DNA of 64,000 nucleotides from the NCBI GenBank assembly GCA_949358305.1, contig OX442322.1, forward strand, positions 9,796,001 to 9,860,000. The letters are read 5' to 3'. The position numbers were made by a program, and so were the translations under genes. Shown piece by piece: positions 53,325 to 63,500 of the stretch. Source of the DNA: Strigamia acuminata (lineage: Eukaryota > Arthropoda > Chilopoda > Geophilomorpha > Linotaeniidae). A model generated the notes under the pieces. It had not been told where the DNA came from and did no database searches. It saw only the letters and a program-made list of their open reading frames with translations. Numbering within the stretch: position 1 is the stretch's first letter; every line of letters starts with the position of its first letter.

Positions 53325-54682
53325 TGTTGCTAGCAACATAAAGGAAAGCTGCTAAACGTCTTAAAAATTAGTCATCTGGAATTATTAAAAAGGGTTTTTA
53401 ATATTTATCTTAGATTGGGAATTTAATTAGACACTTATCTGAATATAAGTCTTCTTTGAGTTAGTTTGAGTGAATTTCTCAGTACTGGTTGATCTGACCG
53501 GATAAATCTGGGAAGAAAAGAGTTTTTACATTAGTTATTTATCCACTTAGAATTTATTTTCTATCTTGTTTACCTGTGTTATGCATGTTTTGATGTTTCC
53601 AAGTGTTTTCCTGTTTCCAGTCCACTACTGGCAATGTAGTGACAAGGTGTAGTGACGCTCTCAGAAAGCAAAAGTGTACTGGAATGAGAAATGTATGTTA
53701 TTATCAGTTTTAAGCTGTTTCAATCAATTTCTGTTTGTTTTCTGTATATTACTAACCAATTAAGCGTTTTGTTAACTTAGATTGTGTGTAGCCTGTCTAG
53801 TGAGCTAATTTCAAGCCTTTCTTTCTTCCTGCAAGTGATCTCTGTTTACATTGTCGGCCATTACTGTGGGAGTGGTCTACTTGTATCTGTAAAGAGAGGA
53901 GAAAATGTTTAATCCCAAAGAGTTTTTGTGGGTTCTGATTAATAATTAATCACTTAATTATTATGCAATGTAAAAGTGTTAAGTTTAAGATTTATCTGTG
54001 TTGATTTATAACTTAACTTCTGCACTTACTGTAAAGTTGCCAGCTCATTGGTCTAAAATGTCTTTACTTATTCTTTTCTCTATTTTATGAGTTGTTCAGT
54101 GTGTTTTAGAGTGAATAATTTAGTTCTCAATGAGCATTGTGTTTAGAGACTGTTGTTAATGTATACTTTTGCATTTAATGTCAAATACTTGCTGTTAGGC
54201 TTATGTGTTTTCAACTATTAACTTCTACGGTAGTTTTGTTGTGCCAGCAGTACTTATTTCTCTTTACAAGCACTTAGAGACCTCTGTAACTTTAAGTGCA
54301 AGTGTCCTTATACAATGTGGAGATAGTTACACTTGTTGTTTCTTATTATTGTTAAAGTGTGACTTCTTTGTAAAATCCTCGTGATTCAATTGTAGTAGTC
54401 TTGTTAAGAATTTAGAGAATAAAATGGTTGCTTTTTATTTCTCTCCAAGTCTCATTTCTCTATACAACCAGAAAGCAATGTGCAGTGAGTAGAAAAATCC
54501 TCCTTCCTCCTCCTTGAACTCACCAGTGGCAGATCATCATGTGAAGCAGCAAGTTCAAGTCCAGTGTTTGCATTTCTTCAAGTCTTTGGCCAACTTCTGT
54601 GTATCAATTTGTGCCAAGCAGCAGTCAAGTATTGCCGCCCCTCCTTCTGGCCTGGTTGTCGCCTGCGACCTTGCCAGAAACA
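53325..54682 (+). repeat. 3' LTR of Pao-TK (1358 bp)
   Basis: Direct repeat of 48093-49450, followed by TCAC (54683-54686), the right TSD copy. Confidence 0.95.
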
Positions 54683-54686
54683 TCAC

Positions 54687-54769
54687 TATACGATTGTTTG
54701 AGTTTGTTGGCGGGAGTTTCGAATCGCCACATCTCAGTTCTTCTCTGTTCCTGTTGACTGACCGCAACA
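54687..54769 (+). repeat. 3' LTR of BEL-2, last 83 bp
   Basis: Continues the LTR interrupted at 48092 and matches 40400-40482. It ends CTGACCGCAACA and is followed by GTGT, the right TSD copy of BEL-2. Confidence 0.95.
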
Positions 54770-54773
54770 GTGT

Positions 54774-57455
54774 AAACCATCTGCGACCTCTTGTCCACAG
54801 CGACAAGGAAACACGCGCACGCTGACCCATCAACCACAACTTTATCTAACTAACAAGAGAAAAACGGTTCAATTATCTAAACAGAACGAGCACGTTCCGT
54901 GCAAATAAATACCGGCTAAAACGTCAATATTATCACTAAAGCTATTGGCCAAGTATGGCCTCACAAAGGAAACTAGCAAACCGGAACTGTGAAAACCAGC
55001 AAGAATTCCAAAACACTAAACTTCTGCTTTTTTTTCCGAAGAGGGAACAAGTCCGTACCCAAATAATCAATCCATTTCCTCCCCACGAGAAAAGAAAGGA
55101 AAGGGACCTGCTTCTTTTTGAAGATCAACAGGTGTCATATGATACTGAAAAACGTTGGAAGCAGTGCAACTGCAACCAAATGAAGCGAAGCTACACTTCC
55201 TTCACGAAAACTAATCACGTCGTTGAAAAGAAATTAAAACCGGTGGCTTTCTTTCAACCGAGCTGCGCTTTACGAATGCGCCTTGAACAAAGAGGTACCC
55301 GATGGACTGCACGTCCGCACTCGGGCCACCGTGTAGCCTGTTGTGAGCAGACTACCACGAAGACTGAAACTTCTTTAACCGAGGGGGAAATAGAAACTAG
55401 ATCTAGTTAAAACCCCATGCTCCAATAAGGAGGCTACCGTATGAACGCTTGGCCCACCCCGAGTCGGAACCAATATGATTGAACCGAAAAACGAGAGAAG
55501 AGGGAGGGTTGCTTGACGTCCCTGATTGCGAGGGGCGTCACACATAGACATGAGCACAAGGACTTGCCAGTTGCCAACCGCATTACTGGAACCGGTAAGC
55601 AACTGCAAGTCGACAATTGACTCGCTCACATACCCATTGACCACATCGTCGATCAGCAAGCCGACTTCCGGAAATCGCCACTTTACTGAAAGCACGTGTT
55701 GTCCAATGACTAAAACGTGTTGCCGAGTGCCGGCGCCAAGAAGGCCGCACACACACGCCCTTCGACCCATCCTAGAGTGGGCTCCCTGCCTAGTGCATGT
55801 CTGCCTCACTGCAGAGCTAGGAATGAAAGACTAACAACAACTACTCAGTCGCGGGAAGCAAACGTAGAAATAGGGGCCGCCAAAAGGCGCAGGGACTATG
55901 TCTCGGACACGACATCTGACAGAGTATGGCAGTGCAAACCTGCCCTCTGAAACACATCGAATGGCAGTCCTTGCTGTGCACAGCAAGAACGACCATCCAA
56001 AACAAGTACCTATACCCTAACGCCACGCTAGCTAGCCACAACCCAAAAATAGCAAGCAAGCTATTTCCTAAACGAATAAGCTAAAATGTCCAAATTCTAA
56101 GGTTGCCCCAAAGAACTAGAATAACTAAACTCCCTTTTTTAAACGATAAAAGGCGAGACTAATCACTAATGAAGACTCATGAAACGCTACGGACGTTTCC
56201 ACGAAGAGAAAGCGAAAATGCAGAACGTACATCACCAGCGGTAGACACTGGGTGCAGCAGTCAACAACAGAAACTGGACTTGCCCAGTGGGCGGTGCGGA
56301 TCGGCTGCTCTAAACTTCCAGCACCGACAGAAGTCACACGCCTATCTAAATCCAAACCCACTTGCAAACAAGTCGTAACACAATCTAACCGAACAGAAAT
56401 TTGACGGACAGATAAGAACCGACTGACCTCACGGGCCAGCGCTCGCTCAGCTTGACATGAGCAGCAAAAGAACGAATCTCGTTCTAAAAACAAGAAACGT
56501 TCTACAGACACACGAATACAAACGGGTGTGCCCTCTCCCGAAGCGGAGAGATGACCGACACCAGAGCTCACGAGGAAACTCGTGCAACACATGAAAGACA
56601 TTGGACACAAAACGTAAAGACCAGAGGTCGTCCACATTCCAAACACAAGAGCAGGCTCACATGACGAGAAGAAGCTAGATCACTCAAGGACCCCCCTGAC
56701 CGCCGCTCTGATAGGCGGGAAGGACGAGAAGAGGGAACTGGTTGGCCCACAATAGCTAGTAATTTAACTTTAGCGTAGGGCAGAAAGCTAAAAGCGGGAG
56801 TTAATCGACCCCAAGCTGACGACTAACTGGCCAACACCACTAAAAATCTGCAAATGTGACGACGCTCCTGTCAGTAAGCCTAAAAAAACTCTCAAAGAGT
56901 TTACACGTAACAAGGGAAAAACCCTGGGAAATTACAAGAACTCAAGACCAAAGAGCTTATTGTATAATAAGTTGGCGATTTCAAATTAAAAGGGAGTGGA
57001 TTAAAGAAAATTCAAATACAACTAACTACCGTATGCACGGATTGGGCCAAAAATTCTCAATAAAACGTGTGCAAGCTACTTAAAAAACCGCAGGTCTAAC
57101 TGTAGACAATTAAAGACAGGAACTCCCTAATTAATTTCCGACAAAAAAGCCAATAAATTCATATAAGCTACTCTTTAGTATCTTTAACAAGAAACTCATG
57201 ACATTAATACTAGAAAACGCATTCGAGGAGGACAAAAACAGAAGTTTAGAGTTTAAGGGGACTCCAAACAAGGCGCAAATAGGCGTGGAAACTAGCTACA
57301 CTTGCACAACGACGTATGCAGAAGCATGAAACAGAACTAACGCCCCAAAACTCCCAAAACAACCAGAATATCCCCCAAAAACCTTAAAATTAACATATGA
57401 TGAAAACGAGAAAATATAATCGACAAAAAAAACAAAATCTTCATTGCCGATTCTA
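54774..57455 (-). other. A-3 interior, right piece, non-coding
   Basis: Reverse complement of A body, parallel to A-1 6385-9059. It retains the AACTAGATCTAGTT and TTGCTGTGCACAGCAA palindromes. The stretch near 56880-57230 differs from A-1 and A-2 and may be a replaced segment. Confidence 0.75.
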
Positions 57456-58025
57456 GTACATTGCGTTGTGTTTAACTGGCGGTCGACTGACGCTTGAAGA
57501 GTGACTCTTCCAAACTCGGTGACCATTCTGTGTGCGCTGACGGCACGAATCTCTTTGCTGGATCGTCCATTCTGCCTGAGAAAACTGGCTCTGCTGAAGA
57601 CGAAACAACTCGACTGGAATCTTGACCGCGTCGCTTGTGAGACGGCGCACGTCTGTGTGGACACAGCCTCGTACTGTCCAACGAACTGGGCACACGAAAT
57701 CCGGGAAAATCTTGCCGAAACTCTCTCCATCGACGATCCTGAAGTGGTCGCTGCATTCCGCCATACGACGCACTCGTACTGGGCGAATCTGAGACGAATT
57801 TCGCCATCCCGAGCAGCAATTCTCGATTTGACCGACAGCCACACGCATTGCGCTTGTGAATGCGCTGGCTTCACACGATGCGTCTGTCGTCACTAAGCGC
57901 TGGCAGCCTCCACTGCAATTACCGATCTTGTTTCCGAAAATGGCGGCGATGTCACCCATTTTCGAACTCACGGCAACCTGACGACACTTGGCTAGCATCC
58001 TGGTCAAGCAAAACGGCACCAAAAA
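57456..58025 (-). promoter_or_regulatory. A-3 leader: PBS-like site, GC-rich block and conserved 16-mer
   Basis: On minus: TTTTTGGTGCCGTTTTGC just after the LTR edge at 58026, and ACACAACGCAATGTAC at 57456-57471 (plus coordinates). A block near 57540-57605 differs from A-1 and A-2, while the flanking leader is nearly unchanged. Confidence 0.6.
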
Positions 58026-58799
58026 TGTTTCTAGCAATGCTTTGTGGCCGTGTGGCACTCTAGAAGACAACAGAAAAAGCTTATAACAAATAAACCTACT
58101 TACTAGAACTTGTGATGAGCTCCAAAAGAGATGATGCATTGCAGGAGAAATCCTGCTTGAAATCCCTGCAAAGTGGCCTAATAAGTGTCTGGAAGAACTC
58201 ACCACTAATATGCCAAATAACACATAAACAAACCGAATTTAATGTAAAGTTAATATCTATCAAAAGTACACAGAAAAGAGAGGAGAAAATTACATATCTT
58301 AACCCTAGAAATCTACATAACAGTCACAGTGTAGTTGCTGCGCAACCTACAACAATGAGAGCAGCGGCTCTTAGCAACGAGTGGCAACAATCACTCGCAA
58401 GAGGCAAATTGTCCCTCTAGTGACAAAATGATAAAGCGTATACAAGAAAATACACAGTTTCAAGTATAAAATCATTACAAAAGGCACAAAACCGTAATAC
58501 ATTAAGCCAAAGTGTTTCAAATAAATGAACTAACTTAGGAACTAACAACAGCAACTCTTCGGACGAATCCAAGCAGTAAAACTCCAAAGAATCAAAGGAA
58601 AAATACAAGATTACCTTAAGAAAGACAGCTTAAATCAGGTAAAACATAACTCCCACGTCACAAACTACACGAAATTCATTTAACATTTAGCCAAAACTTA
58701 AGCTGCACTATTAACTAAACACAAACTTAAATAATTGATCAATTCAAGCAAATCCGCTATTGCGATAGCAAAAAATCCATGTTGCGCGTGCTCGCAACA
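58026..58799 (-). repeat. 5' LTR of A-3 (774 bp)
   Basis: Direct repeat of 31259-32032. The right TSD copy GCCT follows at 58800-58803. Confidence 0.9.
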
Positions 58800-58803
58800 G
58801 CCT

Positions 58804-58953
58804 GTTCAGGGCAGCAATTTCGTTTATTTTCCATAAGTTTCAAGAGTGAATTCAATCACGGCAATTCACTACAAGATCAGGTGAGAGAAGTTATTCTTCA
58901 TCTTTTCTTCCTCGTTTCTTGCAGACTGCCACGGTCCAGGGCTGCCGGAAACA
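58804..58953 (+). repeat. Last 150 bp of the split A-4 LTR
   Basis: Continues 30638-31258 and ends GCTGCCGGAAACA. Its sequence differs from the ends of the A-1, A-2 and A-3 LTRs, but the total length (771 bp) and the terminal AAACA agree. Confidence 0.7.
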
Positions 58954-58976
58954 TTACGTCATTTTTCGGTTCCTAG
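58954..58976 (-). repeat. 23-bp remnant of a BEL-1/BEL-3-type LTR
   Basis: These 23 bases are the exact reverse complement of positions 60190-60212 inside the BEL-3 LTR. They are trapped between the A-4 LTR end and the BEL-3 LTR end. The simplest reading is that A-4 and then BEL-3 inserted 23 bp apart in the same older LTR. Confidence 0.7.
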
Positions 58977-60543
58977 TGTTGCGGTCTGTCAACACCAAAC
59001 AGCTAGGAATGGGGTCGGGGCAATTTGAATTTCCCGCTTCTAAAAACTCAAGTGATCGTATTGTTAAATTAGTACGAAAACCGCGCTGAGAACACAAATC
59101 CGCACTGAAAACTATTGTTGAATGCATGGAGCATTGATGGGAACACCGATGATTAATATCCAATGGAGTGCTGAATCAATGGCTAATCCAGGGAAAGGCT
59201 TAACTACTCACAACACATTGAAAACTAAGGTTGAAAATAGAAAACACGGGAGTTAACAAAAAACAACTTGTTTATTAAAAAGTTGGTTGAGAACTGAATA
59301 AAATACACTGATTACATTGGTTCCTGAGGAACCGCACATGCGCAGTACCCAATTACGGCACGCGCCAAGCCGATAGCGGCGAAATACAGATACACAAGAA
59401 ACTCCGTTGTCATAGCAACGGAGGAAACGAAATCACAGCAAAGTTGTAGTTACATAAAAACTGCACGAAATAAAGATTGTGATACACTAAAATGACCACA
59501 AGAATACCAGGAATAAAATATCTAATCACAACAATAAGATCAAAAAAGTAAAACAGTGCAAACGGAGCGAAAACAATGATAGTCAAGCAGACGATCGAGA
59601 CAGCCAATCAGCGTCAAGCAAAATGATGCAATCAAAACATTTGAATTCCGAACGGAATAAAAATGCAAAAATAGCAAAGAATACAGGTGAAAACACTTCG
59701 AAATGAAATAGTAAATGCAGATTATAAGAATATAAAATACAAAAATAACGGTTACATTGTGTAATCGTCGCTTGGGACAAACATGGCGATCGGCGAACAA
59801 AACAAAGGTGTTGGATCAAACATGGCGTCCGGCGAACATTGCAAAAGCGTCAAAACGATTCGAAATTGGAATAAAAGGCACTTAATGTAAATAACGAATA
59901 AAGTAGTGATTAAATTACAAGAGTAATTAATAATTCCCATTACAAAATACTGAATGAATACACACAAGTTTAATAAATACGAATTGTTGATCGAACCGAA
60001 CATTCTCGGCTACGCTTTTACGGCAACCGACAACGAACGTTCGAAACAACCGATCGAAGCATTTTGGGCAGTTCTAATGCATCCAGAAAGAAAGATCAGA
60101 CCCGAATTAGTCTGAAACAATAGTAAAACAAACTCCAAATGAGTTTTAAAACACTAAACGAAAGGTTAGAAGACGGAAGCAAAAGTCCGCTAGGAACCGA
60201 AAAATGACGTAACGAGCATCGCAAATGTATGCCAGAAAACGAAGAAAACATTAGAACTGCACGCAATAAACACAAAATCAGGGAAAATTAATAGAAAGGT
60301 TCATAAATGCACTCAAAAAGACACAAATAAAATAATAGCAAGGTAATAACACTACATTAAATCGAAAAGTGACAATAAAAATCAATGAAAAACATTTTAA
60401 TAAGTCAAAATTCCTGTAAAGTGAAAAATATCAGTTAATTATGAAAAATAAAACACTAAAGGAAAATTAAACAAATAAAAGCAATTAGTATTATTTATTG
60501 ACACAATCTCAGCACAACAATTCTTCCACGCTGTCTTGCAACA
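58977..60543 (-). repeat. 3' LTR of BEL-3 (1567 bp)
   Basis: On minus it starts TGTTGCAAGACAGC at 60543 and ends CAGACCGCAACA at 58977. It aligns in order with the BEL-1 LTR (1663-3224), including the paired CGCCATGTTTG blocks and the CCTCCGTT...AACGGAG hairpin near 59403-59425. Confidence 0.9.
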
Positions 60544-60596
60544 GCGAATTGCCGGCGAGAGAACAGAGAAGAGAAAACACAACGAGCTCAAACAAA
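60544..60596 (-). promoter_or_regulatory. BEL-3 polypyrimidine tract and GCCGGCAATTCGC motif
   Basis: On minus, TTTTCTCTTCTCTGTTCTCTCG leads into GCCGGCAATTCGC and the LTR, the same design as in BEL-1, BEL-2 and Pao-TK. Confidence 0.6.
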
Positions 60597-63500
60597 TCAG
60601 TCCAGTTCAAGAGCTCTCACATGCCTAACTGATCTTTTCAGTTCACGTCCATCGGGTAGCACTACTTTAATGACTCGAGTAAAACCATCCTCACCTGGAA
60701 AAATCTCCTTTATCCGGGCAAGTGGCCAAAAATAGGGATTTGTTCCTATTTTTTCTAACAACACGATCTGATTCACTTTGGGGTTTTTGAAATTTCTATC
60801 GCCTTTGGTTTCATAAAAATTTCGCAATTGCATAAGGTAACTTTTTCTCCACACTCTCCAAAATTCCCAAATGAACTGTCTGCGTTTAATGTCTAATTTT
60901 CTTAAATCCGTCTTTTTGATGGCACTCAATTTTTTGTTTATAAGGTATTTTGGTAAACCACCGGTTAAAAAATTTTCAGGCGCCAAAATTCTGCCTCCAT
61001 CAACACTGTCGGGAACGTAGGACAAAGGTCTTGAATTTAATACGGAACCAATTTCCAAAGCTAAAGTTTGAAGAGTCTCCAAATCAACGGTATATCGAAG
61101 CAAAGTTTTTCGAAGTTTATCTTTAACTGAACGGACAAGTCGTTCCCATGCCCCTCCCATCCAGGGGGACAGTGGTGGAATAAAAGTCCATAACACTCTT
61201 TTTTCAGATAAGAAAGTTTGTATGTCCTTGTGACCAATGAGCTTGCCCCATGATTGTAACTCCACACTACCGCGTTCGAATGTTTTGCTATTATCCGAGA
61301 ATATTTTGGCGGGATAGCCAAAACGAGCTCCAAATCGTCGCATTGCTAGCAAAAACTTGGGAACAGAAAGATCTTCTGACACTTCTAAGTGCAAGCTTCT
61401 TGTCACCATGCACGTGAATAAAAGAATATAAACCTTTTTTCGTTCCTTTTTGTTGTTGCCAACATAAATGGGTCCAAGATGATCAATTCCAGTGTGTTGG
61501 AATGGAGCCGCTGGAGTTACACGTTCAGTGGGAAGGTCACCAGTAGAAGGGTTATTTCTCGCAAGTTTAGCACGTCTGCAAATGGCACACTCTCGAATAA
61601 CTGTTTGAATTGTTTTCCTTCCTCTTATGATCCAAAATTGTTCACGCAAGTGATAAAGGGTTTCACTAATGTCACCGTGAAATAATTCTAGATGTGCTTT
61701 TCTGATTAACAGTCGTGTGATCCAACTATCGTAATGCAAAATAATGGGATAGACTTCATCAAATGTTAACAAAGATTTTTTCAAACGGCTTCGAAGTCTC
61801 AGGAATCCGTTTTCGTCAATAAAAAGTTCGAAATTCCTCAAAGTGGAATGTTTGCTTAATTCCCTTTTGTTTTTCACGTCTTCGACTTCCTCCAAAAAAT
61901 GTAGTTTCTGCGAAAGTTTCAAGATCTTCAATTGGTTTGCCTCCAACTCGAGTGGCGAGAGGGGCTCACCGCGAACAAGTTGACTTTTCCATCTCATTAT
62001 GTAGGAAAACACTCTCAAAAGTCGGTTGTAATTGCTAAAACGTCGGAAAAATTTGTAAATAAAATTCTCTTTAACTTGAATAGTCATAACAATTATTTTT
62101 CTCTCTTCATCGGGTGGGTTTTCCTGTATAACTTCTTTCTTTTCCAGTTTTGAAACATCAACTCCGTCCCACCAAAGTTTACTGTTCATCAATGTTTTTG
62201 AGTTGTGTGGACGGGTCAATAAGTCAGCTGGATTGAATTCGGTTGGCACATGAGACCATTGCTCAGACTTGGAGAAGGAAATAATTTCCTGAACACGGTT
62301 TGAGACATACGGTTTCCAAACATTTTTGTCTGAATTAATCCAGGCGAGTGTAATAGTGGAGTCCGAGTAGTAACGAACTTCAGTGACGGGGTATCCAGGA
62401 AGAAAGTTCTCGAGCAGATATTTCGTCATTCTGACTCCAACCACTGCTGCTGTTAATTCGAGTTGAGGAAGAGTAACTTTTTTGGCTGGCGCAATACGGC
62501 ATTTACTTAACAACAATGTTCTTTTGCCCTCCACGTTGACGACAAAAATCGTGCAGCCAAATGCTTTTGTGCTGGCGTCACAAAAAACTTCTAGAGTTAT
62601 TTCCTGACCTGAATAAGTAGTTAACCAACGTTGAACTTTTAGTTCCTTGAGTTGTTGGATGTCGGAATTCCATTCTTCAATTTCTTTTTTCTCTGAATCA
62701 AGAATTTTTTCATCCCATTTTTTCGTTCGAGCCCAGATCGCTTGAATGAGCAATTTCATTTGCAGAATCACAGGAGCTAAGAGTCCCATGGGATCGAAAA
62801 TTGATGCTAAAAATGAGACAACTTCTCGCTTCGTGATCGGAATTTTTTCAATTTTCGGTATTTTAAACATTATCATGTCCTTTTCTGTGTCCCACAGTAT
62901 GCCGAGCATTTTAATGATTCCAAGATTAGAAAACTCCTCGCCTCGCATGTGGAATCCCTCTTTTTTCAAGTTCTCGAAGACGTCTTTGCTGCAAGTCGCC
63001 CACTTCACAAGGGGAAGTTTTCCGCTGTCTAAAATCATTTTCAATCTCTCGCAATGTGTCGTCGTGTCGGCTGGAAAATCTCCTCCAGATGTTAAGTCAT
63101 CCATAAAAATTCCATCATCAAGCGCATCAACTTCTTTGGCGTGTGTTTTCTCAAATTGTTTTGCATGTTTTCTTATGGTTGCGCATAGGAGGAATGGTGA
63201 GGAAATAACACCAAAGGGCACGACGATCATTCTCAGGATCATAATGTTATTCCACAGGTTTTGCCACGAATAAGGCTGCTTAAAATAATCACGAGCCACC
63301 CACAGAAAGCGTAGAAAGTTTCTTTGAGTCGGGTTGATCATAACCTGTAGGAATGCCTGCTTGATATCCGCTATTATCGGGATGCAATAAAGACGAAATC
63401 TCACAATAACAAGAATTAAGTCAGGGTTGAGGGAAGGTCCCGGAAATAAACAGTCATTAAGGGAAAGTTTTCCCTTCTTGGATGAAGACGCGTTAAACAC

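Larger units (their letters stand above)
48093..54682 (+). mobile_element. Pao-TK: Pao-like LTR retrotransposon encoding Gag, protease and a thymidine kinase instead of Pol, TSD TCAC
   Basis: Two 1358-bp LTRs (48093-49450 and 53325-54682), identical as far as read, flank a 3874-bp interior. TCAC occurs on both sides (48089-48092 and 54683-54686), and the single-copy target is preserved in the BEL-2 5' LTR. Terminal layout matches the BEL elements: TGTTGCTAGCAACA start, CCAGAAACA end, TGGTACCGTGAACC PBS-like site, TTTTCGCCGGCAATC before the 3' LTR. The interior has one long ORF and no RT, RNase H or integrase in any frame. A recent transposition without its own Pol means trans-mobilisation, most simply by a BEL/Pao element with matching ends. 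LTR ends resemble those of family A (AGAAACA), whose exact leader 16-mer it shares. Confidence 0.95.
39011..54769 (+). mobile_element. BEL-2: complete autonomous BEL/Pao retrotransposon, TSD GTGT, carrying Pao-TK in its 3' LTR
   Basis: The 5' LTR is 39011-40482 (1472 bp). The 3' LTR is 46704-48092 plus 54687-54769, which sums to the same 1472 bp once Pao-TK and one TSD copy are removed. GTGT flanks the element (39007-39010 and 54770-54773), and the A interior continues on both sides. The interior has a leader, one 1750-codon Gag-Pol ORF without stops, and a pre-LTR polypyrimidine/GCTGGCAATTCG segment. LTRs look identical and the ORF is intact, so it was recently active and may still be. Confidence 0.96.
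31259..58799 (-). mobile_element. A-3: full-length A element, minus strand, TSD GCCT, carrying A-2 and BEL-2
   Basis: LTRs of 774 bp (31259-32032 and 58026-58799) read alike, and GCCT flanks both sides (31255-31258 and 58800-58803). After removing A-2 (32212-38106) and BEL-2 (39011-54769), the interior pieces 32033-32211, 38111-39010 and 54774-58025 join into one A interior read on minus. Differences from A-1 and A-2 include a different U5-like LTR end, a variable block in the leader near 57540-57605, and a deletion near 32170 relative to A-1. It is non-coding like its relatives. Confidence 0.9.
15566..58953 (+). mobile_element. A-4: rearranged plus-strand A-type array, interrupted by B and A-3
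   Basis: The pieces in order are: A-like interior (15566-18597, diverged at its left end), LTR (18598-19370), interior starting abruptly at a mid-body point (19371-20499), element B, interior resumed (29038-30637), the first 621 bp of an LTR (30638-31258), A-3, and the last 150 bp of that LTR (58804-58953). Relative to A-2, the roughly 1.7 kb between the 5' LTR and the point equivalent to 34642 is missing after 19370. No matching TSD was found around 18598-58953. A tandem made by recombination between copies explains the layout better than one insertion. There is no coding capacity. Confidence 0.7.
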
